NCBI RefSeq assembly: GCF_040939455.1
Contig: NC_134120.1
Span: forward strand, 57,551,001-57,615,000
Direction: 5' to 3'
Length of the DNA: 64,000 bases
Source of the DNA: Microcebus murinus
Taxonomy: Eukaryota; Chordata; Mammalia; Primates; Cheirogaleidae
The notes under the pieces are model-generated. The model did not search any database. It was not told where the DNA came from and saw only the letters and a program-made list of their open reading frames with translations. Position 1 is the stretch's first letter; every line of letters starts with the position of its first letter. The translations under genes and the position numbers were made by a program. This document shows, one piece after another, positions 24,870-36,421 of the stretch.

Positions 24870-25730
24870 ACTTCAGATCCCAGGTAGAGAGGGGCGGGCA
24901 GCCTGCGTGGCAGGTCTGGCTGAGAACTGCGAGGGAAGCCCCAACGCGGGAAGGAAGGAGAGGGTGTCCCCCGCCCGACCCTCTTTCCACCAGGGAACTG
25001 TGCAACCCAGGCCATGGGAGAGCACCTGGTCCCTCCCAGGCTCTGGAAGCAACTTGGGGGGAGGCCGGGAGACTGTAAGAAGGGCACTATCCAGTGCGCC
25101 GGGCATTTTCCCAGACCCAGGACCTGGTAGGAGGATGCCACTCTCAACCCTGGCTCATACCGAGCTGGGTGGGATTTGGTGACCAAGCCCCAGCAGCTGC
25201 CATAGGTATTAGAGAGTCTCAGGCCAGGGGCTGGAGTGCTGGGTCTGGAGTGGGCCGCGCGCCCACCTGCACAACCCAATACAAAAGCTGCTGGCTTAAG
25301 TGCACAGCACTTGAGAATGAGATAAACTTCTTATGACCTCTGCCCCTCCAGCCTCTCAGGAGGCTGTGAACCTGCCTACCCATCTGGCACACCACCACTA
25401 CAACTGGCATTTGAGAAATCCACCATAGTAAGTCTATCTATAACCAAGGAAATCATACAGAATCTTTGACATTGAATGTACCAGAAGCAAAGCCAAATGG
25501 CCCCACTCAACATTCATCATAGTCACATCCTCAAGGAAAAAAATTCCTGCCCCAATGAAAGTAAATTCAAAAATAAGAAGCCACTATTTCTCCAGATGTG
25601 AAGAAATCTGAACGTATGAAAAGTTAGGGTATTATGACACCTCCAAAGGAACATAGTAATTCTCTAGCAATGGATCTTACCAAAAAAAAAAAAAAATCAT
25701 CAAAATGCCACATAAAGAATTCAAAATACC
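24870..25730 (+). mobile_element. Old primate/eutherian L1 (L1PB/L1MA-like), 5' UTR
   Basis: Matches the 5' region of this L1 group: 'ACCTGGTCCCTCCCAGGCTCTG', 'AGCCCCAGCAGCTGCCATAGG', 'TACAAAAGCTGCTGGCTTAAG', 'ACACCTCCAAAGGAACATAG'. It breaks off at 'AAAGAATTCAAAATACC' and continues after the second lemur L1 at 32361 ('AATTCAAAATATTGATATTAAAG'), showing it was the target of that insertion. Confidence 0.82.
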
Positions 25731-26400
25731 AGCTCTGTGCCCGCTCCCCCGCCCTGCCCCTGCAGCTTGGAGACACCGTGCAGAGCCGCATGGGAGGCGT
25801 TCTCTGGGCTTCCCCACTGCCTAAAACCAGCTGAACTGTTCCTGCTTCAGGAGTGGGCAGCCTATCGAGCTCACAGCGCCACTGAAGCAGTAGTGGGTAG
25901 GGAGAAGGGCCCAGCTCTGTGCCCGCTCCCCCGCCCCACCGCCTTACCCCCGCTGCTTGGAGAAGCTATGGAGGACCACGCTGGAGGAGTTTGCCAGGCA
26001 TCCCTACTACCCTAAACCAGACAAACTCTTCGAGCAGCTGGAGAAGGCACCTCTCTGAACTGCCAGAGCCCCACTGAACCAGTAGCAGGAGAGGAAAGGG
26101 TCCAAACAGCCACTTCCTAGCACCGCCACACTGCCCTGAAGCTTGGAGATGCTATGGGGGGGGGGGGCTGCGCTGGAAGTGCCTTTCTCTGGCACCTCTT
26201 CTACCCTAAACTGGCTGAACTCTTCAGGTCTCTGAAGAAGCCAACTTGTTGAGCTCCCAGCACTCCACTAAAGCAGAAGCAAGTGGGAGAGGGTCCGAAC
26301 CCAGCAGCTGCTTCCCAGCTCCACTGAGCCGCTCCTTAGTGTGAAAATGCTGCAGAGGGCTGCCCTGGTAGTAAACTCAGTCTTCCCCTCTGTCCTAACT
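25731..26400 (+). repeat. Tandem ~190-bp monomers in an L1 5' UTR (about 3.5 units)
   Basis: Units begin near 25731 (AGCTCTGTGCCCGCTCCCC), 25913 (the same text), about 26105 (AACAGCCACTTCCTAGCACC) and about 26303 (AGCAGCTGCTTCCCAGC). Each runs through 'CTTGGAGA...GCTATGG', 'CCCTAAAC(C/T)(A/G)G', 'CTCTTC' and 'CCACTGAA(G/C)CAGTAG'. Spacings are about 182, 192 and 198 bp. The third unit contains a G12 run at 26156-26167. In rodents L1 promoters are built from such monomers; here I infer a similar role. The last unit is partial. Confidence 0.8.
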
Positions 26401-26827
26401 GGGCAGGTGGCCTTGAAAGCTGAATTTATAAGGGTGGAAAGTTGAGAGTGGTGCTCTGTTCGGCAGCTATCTCACAAGTTTGAACTTGAGTGGTATCTCG
26501 CTGCACTCAGCAGTTGGCGTTCTGTGCCCAGAGAGTAGAGCCTGTCTTAGCAAGGCAGAGAAGCGAAGGAGGCTGCTATTCCTGAGGACTCGAAGAAACC
26601 TTGGAGAGATGATACACGACCAAAACACATCCTCCCCAGGTCTTCCAAGGATTATTCCTTTGGAACCCAAGCACACAGCTTATAATCGACTTCCAGGACC
26701 TCTGGTCCTCAACAAAGTATCCAGATGAGGAAGAACCAGTGAAAAACATCAGGAACCATGAAATATCAGAGAGAAAAGTCACCTCCAAAAGAAAATACTC
26801 ATTCTCCACCAACTGACACCAACTTAC

Positions 26828-27724
26828 ATGAGTAAACTAACAGAGGAAGAATTCCGAATATGGATTGTTAGAAAGCTCAACAGAATCGAAGAGAAAATAG
26901 AATCTCAACATAGAGAAACCACAAGAACAATCCAGGAAATGAATGAAAAATTCTTCAAAGATATAGAAGTAATTCAGAGAAACCAAGCAGAAATTCTAGC
27001 AATGAAGGAAACATTCAAGGAACTCCATAATACAGTGGAAAGCCTCAAAAACAGGATAGATGATTCTGAGGAAAGAATCTCAGAGCTTAAAGATTATACC
27101 TACACACTAAACAAATCAGAGGAAGAAAGGGTGCACAGAAACAAGAGACAAGATCAAAGCTTACAAGAAGTATGGGATTATGTTAAAAAGTCGAATCTCA
27201 GAATGATCGGCATTCCAGAAGGGGAAGAGGAACATTCACAAGGGTTGGAAAACTTATTCTATGGCATACTGGAGGAAAATATGCCGGGCCTAGCTAGAAA
27301 TCTGGATATCTAAATTCAAGAAGCACACAGAACTCCTGGGAGACACAATGCGAATAGGCAATCACCTCATCATGTGGTTATTAAGTTGACAAAAGTAAAT
27401 GTGAAAGAAGCAATCCTCCATAAAGCAAGGTGTAAACAACAAATAACCTACAAAGGAAAGCCTATCAGACTAATCACAGACTTCTCATCTGAAACCTTAC
27501 AAGCCAAGAGAGAGTAGGTGCCTATCCTTAATCTTCTGAAACAGAACAAAGCCAAACCTATAATTCTATATCCGGCAAAATTAAGTTTCATCTATGAGGG
27601 TGAAATAAAATCCTTCTCAGACAAACAATTGCTGAAGGAATATGCAAAGACCAGACCAGCACTGCAGGAAATTCTCAGAACTGCCTTCCACAGTGAACAG
27701 GGCAATAGACACTCCTCAAAATGA
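26828..27724 (+). pseudogene. L1 ORF1 of copy 2, broken
   Basis: ORF1p RNA-binding protein, 299 codons including the stop. Start chosen at MSKLTEEEFRIW, which aligns with 'MTEEEFQMWI' of copy 1; the usual N-terminal extension is lacking. Coiled coil at about residues 10-105, RRM-like domain from about residue 118 ('LRMIGIPEGEE'), C-terminal domain to the TGA at 27722. In-frame stops: TAA at 27311-27313 (codon 162) and TAG at 27515-27517 (codon 230). ORF2 begins 36 bp downstream. Confidence 0.9.
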
Positions 27725-27760
27725 AATCCTAAAAGAATTAAAGTCTAGATCTCGAACTTA

Positions 27761-30700
27761 ATGATGACTCAAGCTCTAAGTCAAAGCAACAGGACTTCTT
27801 CACCCATCAATATAAATGGAAATCTTCCTCCAATTTCAATCCTCTCAATAAACGTAAATGATTTAAACTGTCCTCTGAAGAGACATAGGCTGGCAGAGTG
27901 GATAAAATTACACAAGCCTAGTATTTGCTGTCTACAGGAAACACACTTAAACCATAAAGATGCCTTCCAGCTGAAGATCAAGGGATGGAAAACTATCATC
28001 CAAGCAAACGGAAGTCAAAAGAAAGCAGGGGTTGCTATATTATTCGCGGACAACATTAGATTTAAATTAACAAAAGTTAAAAAGGATAAAGAAGGCCACT
28101 TCATAATGGTGAAAGGGAAGATCCAACAAGAAGACCTAACAATTCTTAATATTTATGCTCCCAATGCAGGAGTACCCAATTACATAAAGCAAACCTTGTC
28201 AGAGCTAAATAACACCCTAAACAATACTGCCATAGTAGCAGGGGACTTCAATACACCACTAAATGAACTGGATAGATCCTCCAAACAGAAATTAAGTAAA
28301 GAAATAAGGGCCGGGCGCTGTGGCTCACGCCTGTAATCCTAGCTCTTGGGAGGCCGAGGCGGGCGGATTGCTCAAGGTCAGGAGTTCAAAACCAGCCTGA
28401 GCAAGAGCGAGACCCCGTCTCTACTATAAATAGAAAGAAATTAATTGGCCAACTGATATATATATAAAAAATTAGCCGGGCATGGTGGCGCATGCCTGTA
28501 GTCCCAGCTACCCGGGAGGCTGAGCCAGAAGGATCACTCGAGCCCAGGAGTTTGAGGTTGCTGTGAGCTAGGATGCCAGGGCACTCACTCTAGCCTGGGC
28601 AACAAAGCGAGACTCTGTCTCAAAAAAAAAAAAAAAAAAAAAAAAGAAATAAGGGACCTAAACAAAGATATTGAACAAAAAGGTCTGACAGATCTATACA
28701 GAACATTTCACCCAAATAAAGTTGAATTTACATTCTTCTCAGCAGCCCATCGATCCTTCTCTAAAATTAATCACATACTAGGCTGCAAAGCAGATCTCAA
28801 AAAATTCAAGAAAATAAAAATAATACCTTGTGTCTTCTCTGACCATAGTGGTATAAAATTAGAGTTCAACTCTAACAAAAATATAGACCACATCACTAAG
28901 TCATGGAAACTAAACAACCTACTGTTGAATAACTATTGGGTCAAGGAAGAAATTCATAGAGAAATCAAGAATTTCTTCGAACAAAATGACAATGGAGCCA
29001 CATCTTACCAAAACCTTTGAGATACAGCAAAAGCATAGCTGAGAGAAAACTAATAGCAATAAATGCTCACATCCAAAAAACAGAAAGATTAGACACCAAT
29101 AACCTAATGAATAGACTCAAGGAATTGGAAAAAGAAGAGCAAACCAATTCCAATCCTAGCAGAAGAAAAGAAATATGTAAGATCAAAGCTCAACTAAATG
29201 AAATGGAGAATAAGAGAATTATATGGAAGATCAACAAAACCAGAAGGTGGTTTTTTGAAAAGATCAACAAAATTGACACCCCTCTGGCTAGGCTGACAAG
29301 AACTCAAAGGGAAATGACTCTAATAACCTCAATAAGAAATGAAAAAGGAGAGATCACAACAGACTCCACAGAAATACAAACCATTATGTTTGACTACTAT
29401 AGAAATCTATATGCCCAAAAACTACAAAATGAAGACAAAATGGACAGATTCCTGGAATCACACAACCTCCCTAAGTTCACCCAAGAGGAAAATGAATTCT
29501 TGAACAGACCAATCACAAGCTCACAAATTGAAGCAGTAATTAAAAACCTCACCAAACGGAAAAGTCCCGGGCCAGATGGCTACACCGCAGAGTTCTGCCA
29601 AACATTCAAAGATGAACACATACCTATACTACAGAAACTATTCCACACCATTGAGAAGGATGGTATTCTTCCTAACTCATTCTATGAAGCCAATAGAACC
29701 TTGATACCAAAGCCAGGAAAGGATGCAACAAAAAAAGAAAATTACAGACCAATATCCCTCATGAATATAGATGCAAAAATCCTAAACAAAAATTTTAGCA
29801 AATAGAATTCAGCAGCACATCAAAAAAATAATTCACCATGACCAAGTGGGGTTTATTCCTGGCATGCAAGGCTGGTTCAATATACACAAGTCTGTAAATG
29901 CAATCTATTTTATAAATAAAGTCAAGAACAAAGACCATATGATTCTGTCAATAGATGCAGAAAAAGGATTTGATAAAGTCCAACATACCTTTATGATAAA
30001 AGCCCTTAACAAAATAGGCATAGATGGCCCATACCTTAAATTTATCAAATCCATTTATGACAAACCAATGGCTAACATCATTCTAAATGGGTAAAAATTG
30101 AAATAATTCTCCCTTCGAACCGGAACTAGACAAGATGCCCACTTTCTCCCCTCCTATTCAACATAGTGCTCAAAGTCTTAGCTATAGCAATCAGACATGA
30201 GAGGGGTATTAAGGGCATCCAAGTTGAGTCAGATGAGATCAAACTCTCACTATTCGCCGATGATATGATATTATATCTAGAAAACCCCATGGATTCATCC
30301 AAGAGACTCCTAGATATGATAAATGAATTTGGTAAAGTTTCAGGGTGTAAAATCAATATACACAAATCAGAAGCATTCATATATGCCAAAAACCATCAAG
30401 CAGAAACTCAAATCAAAAACGTAATACCCTTTACTATAGCTCCAAAGAAAATTAAATACCTAGGAGTATATCTAACGAGAGATATGAAAGATTTATACAA
30501 GGAGAACTATGAAACACTAAAAAAAGAAATTGCAGATGATTTAAACAGATGGAAAAATCTACCATTCTCATGGCTTGGTAGAATCAATATTGTTAAAATG
30601 TCAATATTACCTAAGGTGATCTACAGAATCAATCCAATCCCCTTCAAAATACCACCAGCATTCTTTACAGATCTAGAAAAAATAATTCTTCGCTTTGTAT

Positions 30701-31985
30701 GGAACCAGAGAAAACCACGTATAGCCAAAGCAATCTTAAGTAAAAAGAACAAACTGGGAGGGATCAGTCTTCCTGACTTCGAGCTGTACTATAAGGCAAT
30801 AATAGTAAAATCTGCATGGTATTGGCACAAGAACAGAAACATCGAATCTGGAATAGATCTGAGATACCAGAGATGAAACCATCTGTATATGGTAACCTAA
30901 TATTTGATAAAGCAGACAAAAATATACTATGGGGAAAAGATTCTCTCTTCAATAAATGGTGCTGGGAAAACTGGTTAGCAACATGCAGAAGAGCAAATCA
31001 GGACCCCAACCTCTCACCCCTCACAAAAATTCACTCAAGATGAATAACAGACCTAAACCTTAGGCATGACACTTTAAGAATCCTAGAAGAAGATTTGGGA
31101 AAACCCTATCAGATATTGGTCTAGGCAAAGAATTTATGAGGAAGACCCCCAAGGCAATCACCACCACAGCAAAAATAAATAAATGGGATCTGATCAAATT
31201 AAAAAGTTTCTGCACTGCCAAGGAAATGATCATTAGAGCAAATAGACAACCCACAGAATGGGAGAAAATATTCGCTCTCTACACTTCAGATAAAGGTCTA
31301 ATAACAAGAATCTATCTAGAACTTAAAAGAATAAACAAGAAAAAAATCAATCAACCCCATCAAGAAATGGGCAATGGAAATGAACAGAAACTTCTCCAAA
31401 GAAGACAGAATAATGGCCTGCAAACATATAAAAAAATGTTCAACATCTCTAGTCATCAGTGAAATGCAAATCAAAACCACAGTGAGATACCACCTAACCC
31501 CAGTGAGAATGGCCTGTATCAAGAAATCCCAAAACAACAAATGCTGGAGAGGATGTGGAGAGACAGGAACACTCTTACACTGCTGGTGGGACTGCAAATT
31601 AGTGCCACCTCTGTGGAAAAGAATTTAGAGATACCTCAAATAGCTAGATATAGAAACATCATTCTCCCCAGCAATAGCATTGTTGGCCATCTACCCAAAA
31701 GAACATAAGTCTCTCTATTATAAAGACAACTGCACCCGAATGTTTATGGCAGCACAATTCACTATTGCACAGTCATGGAAACTCCCCAAGTGCCCATCAA
31801 TTCATGAGTGGATAACTAAAATGTGGTATATACTCACAAAGGAATATTACTCAATCCTAAGAAACGATAATGAACTAGCACTGTTTATGCTATCCTGGAT
31901 TAAGTTTAAGCCTGTAATACAAAGTGAGATGACACAAGACCTGGAAAATGGGCTACACATCTATTCACCATCAAATTGGTACTGA
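27761..31985 (+). pseudogene. L1 ORF2 of copy 2, broken and Alu-interrupted
   Basis: Endonuclease-RT protein gene. The endonuclease domain keeps SINVN, QETHLN and an intact GDFN motif (about 28240), then is cut by an Alu at 28309. After the Alu it resumes with the rest of the endonuclease ('[10 protein letters not shown]' region, about 28830). A TGA interrupts the frame near 29018. RT motifs follow: 'KSPGPDGYT' near 29565, '[10 protein letters not shown]' near 29955 and FADD at 30253-30264. Frameshifts occur near 29790 and 30100. The Cys-rich end (CWRGCG...HCWWDC) lies near 31540-31600. Removing the Alu leaves about 3.9 kb, normal length. Confidence 0.9.
28309..28642 (+). mobile_element. Young lemur-type Alu inside L1 ORF2
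   Basis: Starts GGCCGGGCGCTGTGGCTCAC, has the lemur linker with ATTGGCCAACTGATATATATAT and an A-tail of about 24 A at 28622-28645. Target duplication AAAGAAATAAG flanks it (28298-28308; right copy overlapping the tail end at 28643-28653). Very similar to the Alu at 58098, so probably recent. Confidence 0.95.
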
Positions 31986-32360
31986 CAGACTAAAACTACG
32001 GTGCTCAAAAAATTGTAGTGTTCAACAGGGATTTTGGGGGGAGGAGACCCACATCTTAAGGATGTGATAAGCATTGTAGGCGGGAAAGGATTACCTCTAT
32101 ACTTTTTTAGGGAGAGGCAAAGATACACACTGTAACCAAAATGTCTAAAAAAAAAAAAATCTGTTATTGGGAGGTGAACAGGTGGAAGGGGGGAGAAGGG
32201 GAAGGGTACGCACTTACATGGTGGGTACAGTGTGCACCACTTGGAGGCTGGACACACTTGAAGCTCTGGCATAGTGGGATGGGGAGGGGAGGCAGGGGCA
32301 AGATATGGAACCCTAACAATATTTGTACCCACAGAATTTGAGATAATAAAAAAAAATTAA
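31986..32360 (+). other. 3' UTR and tail of lemur L1 copy 2
   Basis: G-rich blocks near 32035-32045, 32185-32200 and 32280-32296, an A13 run near 32146-32158, then 'TTTGTACCCACAGAATTTGAGATAATAAA' and an A-rich tail. Confidence 0.8.
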
Positions 32361-34685
32361 AAAATTCAAAATATTGATATTAAAGAAGTTCAATGAGATG
32401 TAAGAGAAATCTGAAAAGCAATACAAAGAAATAAGAAAACCAATTCAGGATATGATTGAGAAATTTACCCAGGAGATAAATATCTCTAAAAAAAAAAAAC
32501 AAACAAAAAACAGAAGTGGAAATGAAAAATTCACTGAAGGAATTACAAAATGCTGTTGAAGGCTTCAATAATAGATTAGACCAACCAGAAGAGAGATTCT
32601 CAGAATTTGAAGACAGATCTTTTAAATTAATCCAGTCAGACAAAAATAAATAAAAAAGAATGAACTTTTTTTAGCTTTCAGGAAGTATGGCACTACACAA
32701 AGCAACTGAACTTATGAGTGATTGTTATTCCTGAGGGAGAAGAAAAATTCAAAAAGTTTAGAAAATCTATTTAAGGAAATAATTGATAAAAAAATTCTCT
32801 AGTCTAGCAAGAGATTTAGACATCCAGACACAAGAGGCCCAATGAGACCTTCATCATGACAAATAGCCATCAAACTTTCTAAAGTTAACATGAAGCAAAA
32901 AAATCCTAAAATCAGCAGAAGGAAAGCATCTAGTCACCTATAAAGGAATCCCACCAGAGTAACAGCAGACTACTCAGCAGAAGAAGGAAGAGAAAGAAAT
33001 CAAATGGCAACATAGCAGAACTCCACCAAACCACAAAGACAAACAGTGAATAAAAGAAAAGAAACAAAGAATCCACAAAACAACTAAATAACAATTACCA
33101 TTATAACAGGAACAAAACCTCACATATAAATATTAACCTTCAATATAAACGGATTAAATGCTCCACTTAAAAGATATAGATTGGCAGAATGGATTTTTAA
33201 AAATGAATCAATTATATGTTACTTACAGGAAACTCACCTTATTGGTAAAGACACTTATAGACTGAAGGTAAAGGGGTGAAAAAAGGTATTCCATGCAAAT
33301 GGAAACCAAAAATGAGCAGATAAAACAGACTTTAAATCTAAAATAGTAAAAAAAAAAAAAAAGAAAAAAAAAAAAGGAAGGTTATTATAGTATGATAAAG
33401 GGATAAATTCAACAAGAGGATATAATAATCACAAATGTATATGCACCCAACACAGGATTCATAAACAAATATTACTAGACTTAAAGAAAGAGATAGAGAG
33501 TAATACAATAATAACTAGGGATTTCAACACCCCACTCATAGCACTAAATAGATCATTGAGACAGAAAATCAACAACAAATGCTGGACTTAAACTGGACTT
33601 TAAACCAAATGGCCCCAACAGATACTTATACAGAACATTCTATCCAACAACTGTAGAACATACAGTCTTCTCGTCAGTATATGGAACATTGTCCAAAATA
33701 GACCACATGCTAGGCCTCAGAACTAGTCTCAATACATTTTTAAAAATCAAAATCATATCAAATATCTTCCCAGACTCATCAGAGTAAAACTAGAAATCAA
33801 TACCAATAAGAATTCTTGAAACTAAACAAATATGTGGAAATTAAACAACATGCTGAATGATCATTTGGTCAATGACAAAATTAAGATAAGACAGAAATTT
33901 TAAAAATTTTAGAAGTGAATGAAAATGGAAATACAGCATACCAAAACCTCTGTGATACAGCAAACCAATGCTAAGAGGGAAGTTTATAGTGTTAAATGCT
34001 TATATCAAAAAGATAGAAAGATCACAAATTAACAACCTAACATTGCACTTCAAGGAGCAAGAGAAACAAGAACAAACCAAACCCACGTATTTATTTAAAA
34101 GTCAAAAAATAACAGATGTTAGAGAGGATGCAGAGAAAAGGGAACATTTATACACTGTTGGTAGGAATATAAATTAGTACTACTTGTATGGAAAATAGTA
34201 TAGAGATTTTTCAAAGAACTAAAAATAGAGCTACCATTTTAACCAGTAATCCTACTGCTGAGTATCTACCCAAAGGAAAATAAATCATTATATTTAAAAG
34301 ATACCTACACTCATGTTTATTGCAGCACTATTCACAATAGCAAAGATATGGAATCAATCTAAGTGTCCATCAATAGATGATTGGATAAAGAAAATGTGGT
34401 ATACATATACAATGGTATGTTATTCATCCATGAAAAAGAGTGAAACCATGTCTTTTGCAGCAACACGGAGAGAATTCCAGATCTATATCTTAAGTGAAAC
34501 AACTCGGAAACAGAAAATCAAAATACCACATGTTCTCACCTATAAGTGGGAGCTAAGTAGCGTGCACATGTGAACATAGGTTGTGGAATAATAATCATTG
34601 GAGACTCAGAAAGGTGGGAGATGGGAAGGGGGTGAGGGATGAGAAATTAATGTGTATAATGTACACTATTTGGGTGATGGTTACC
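32361..34685 (+). mobile_element. Old L1 (continuation): ORF1, endonuclease part of ORF2, 3' end
   Basis: Continuation of the L1 at 24870. ORF1 sequence to about 33010, the endonuclease part of ORF2 to about 34080, then a jump to the ORF2 C-terminus and 3' UTR (34100-34685), so the RT domain was deleted. Many stops; an A-rich patch at 33348-33376. The 3' UTR landmark 'CACTATTTGGGTGATGGTTAC' is cut at 34685 by the piggyBac element, and its continuation 'AAGCCCAGACCTCACCACTG' follows at 35416. Confidence 0.88.
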
Positions 34686-35415
34686 TTAACCACTTTGGTA
34701 CGCGTGTCGACTATAGTCGACAGCCACAGATGGACGCGCACAGCCGAGGAACGACTTCAGCCGACAGCCGTGATATGAAGGCACACGGCTGAGCGTCGAC
34801 TTTAGCGTTAATAACAAAACTTCTACAACAGTACTCCGAATCAAGGCAATGCAACCCTTGTACTGCATCAGAAAATCTCATGCGTTTTAGAGAAAGACAT
34901 TTTCCAGCACCTTACAATAGTGATAAAACAAAAGGAAAAATCCATTAATAAGATGTATTGTATGCTCAAAAAATAATAAAAGGCATAGTACGAGATATAC
35001 TATTGCAGACAATGTAATGTTGGCCTATGTGTAGCCCCATGCTTCAAAATTTATCATATCAAAGAATAAAATTTATCATAATATTCAAAAACTTGCCTTA
35101 TTTCCTTATGATATGAATGAAATAAAACTATAATTTTTAAATGACTTTTCTAATTTTTCATTTATCAAAATAAAATTGTGAACATTTAAAAATAATGCAA
35201 TAAAAACATATATGTATATGTTACCTATTCTGATTTACATTACAAGTAAAGCTGCCTGTAAAGTAAAACAAACTTTCGGTGTTTTAAAGCTTTCCTCATC
35301 ACACAAGAGCAAAACGGATCTGTCGTCAATGCGCAGCGCACACTGTCCTGTGGACTGCGAGTGCCGGCTGCGGGCAGGGTTTCATGGCCAGTGAGCACCG
35401 CACCGAAGTGGTTAA
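34686..35415 (+). mobile_element. piggyBac element E, 730 bp, with transposase remnant
   Basis: TTAA at 34686-34689 and 35412-35415 exactly duplicate the target in an old L1 3' UTR. Termini: CCACTTTGGTACGCGTG at the left and, on the other strand, CCACTTCGGTGCGGTG at the right. A perfect 16-bp palindrome GTCGACTATAGTCGAC lies at 34706-34721. Between the subterminal regions (34690-34800 and 35141-35411) is a 340-bp middle that encodes the C-terminal end of a piggyBac transposase (listed separately). It is therefore an internally deleted relative of an autonomous element, and the longest copy of the family in this window. Confidence 0.9.
34862..35057 (+). pseudogene. piggyBac transposase C-terminal cysteine-rich domain, remnant
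   Basis: piggyBac transposases cut and paste at TTAA and end in a cysteine-rich zinc-binding domain that contacts DNA. Here the plus strand reads 'MRFRERHFP' (about 34879-34905), then 'RCIVC' (about 34951-34965), then 'YYC', 'C', 'GLCVAPCF' and a final 'YH' (about 35000-35057). Spacing and residues match the family's C-x2-C ... C-x2-C ... C-x3-C pattern. It is read across at least two frame changes, so it is not translatable. Everything upstream, including the catalytic DDD domain, is deleted. Confidence 0.8.
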
Positions 35416-35508
35416 AAGCCCAGACCTCACCACTGCTCAATATAGCCATGAAACAAAACTGCACTTGTACCCCTTAAATTTATACAAACAAAAGAAAAAA
35501 AAAAGAAA
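35416..35508 (+). mobile_element. Old L1 3' UTR end and A-tail
   Basis: Last piece of the L1 that started at 24870: 'AAGCCCAGACCTCACCACTG', 'ACTGCACTTGTACCCCTTAAATTTATAC', then an A-rich tail (35485-35508). Confidence 0.85.
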
Positions 35509-35509
35509 T

Positions 35510-36140
35510 AAGCCTTTTGAAGGAATTTTAATGGAAGGAATAAAAAATGTTCTCCAAAGTCAAATAAAAGACAAATTATTACTTTTTAAAAAGTACCATT
35601 TACAATAGCACTACATAAATAAAATAGTTGTTAATTTAATAAAATACAAGAAGGAATTATAAATATCCTCCCACCTCTGAAAACTGAAAACTACAAATCA
35701 TGGTTGAAGGAAATAAAAGAAGATTCAAATAAATGGAGAGATATACCAATTATCTCAATATACCATAACCTCAATAATGGTGTCTATTCTCCCCAATTTG
35801 ATTTATAGATTTACAGCAATTCCAATCAAAATTGCAGCAAGTTTTTAAAAAATAGATATTGATAAGCAAAGTCCAATATTTATGTGGAAAAGTAAAGGAA
35901 CCACATAGTCAAAACCATTATGAAAATGATTGCAGTTTGAAGACTCATACTACCCTATTTCAAGACTTATTAGAAATCAGTAATTAGGAGAGGGCAGTAT
36001 TGTAGAGAGGATACATATACATGACAATGGAACAGAATAGAGAGCACAGAACTTGACCCAAAAGCAGTCAACTTGTTTTTGACAAAAGTGTTATGACAAT
36101 TTAATTTAGAAATAAATGTCTTTTCAACAAAGATATGTCT
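35510..36140 (+). mobile_element. Old L1M ORF2, middle part
   Basis: Post-RT part of L1 ORF2 with stops ('TTTACAGCAATTCCAATCAAAATT', 'GGAACAGAATAGAGAGC', 'TCTTTTCAACAAAG'). It is interrupted by two Alu pieces and resumes at 36422. Confidence 0.75.
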
Positions 36141-36225
36141 CAAACTCCTAGCCTAAAGTGGTCCTCCTGCCTTGGCCTCCAAAGTGCTAGGATTATAGCT
36201 ATGAGCCACTGTATCTGGCCTTAAG
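36137..36225 (-). mobile_element. Alu fragment
   Basis: Complement of an Alu left-arm end: 'CCTCCTGCCTTGGCCTCCAAAGTGC' and 'ATGAGCCACTGTATCTGGCC'. 5'-truncated. Confidence 0.75.
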
Positions 36226-36240
36226 TGGAAAAATTTCTTT

Positions 36241-36409
36241 TTTCTTTGTTTCTTTTTTTTTTTAGCTGCCAGTCTAATTTTTTCTATGTTTAGTACAGAC
36301 GGGGTCTTGCTGTTGCTCAGACTGGTCTCATACTCCTGACCTCAAGTGATCCTCCCACCTCTGCCTCCCAGAGTGTTAGGATTACAGGTGTGAGCCACCG
36401 CGCCTGGCT
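36241..36409 (-). mobile_element. Alu fragment with target duplication
   Basis: Minus-strand Alu arm with T-run at about 36251-36261, ending 'GAGCCACCGCGCCTGGC'. GAAAAATTTCTT occurs on both sides (about 36229-36240 and 36410-36421). Its position directly after the fragment at 36137-36225 suggests separate insertions. Confidence 0.8.
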
Positions 36410-36421
36410 GAAAAATTTCTT

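Larger units (their letters stand above)
25731..32360 (+). mobile_element. Near-full-length lemur LINE-1 (copy 2), 6.6 kb, with monomeric 5' UTR
   Basis: Structure: tandem ~190-bp monomers (25731-about 26400), a linker to 26827, ORF1 (26828-27724), ORF2 (27761-about 31985) and a 3' UTR with A-rich end at about 32360. Target duplication approximately AAAGAATTCAAAATA (left, ends 25728) and AAAAAATTCAAAATA (right, 32360-32374). It is inserted in an older L1 and is itself interrupted by a lemur Alu at 28309. Its 5' UTR differs from copy 1, so it is another subfamily. Stops in both ORFs make it immobile. Confidence 0.92.
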
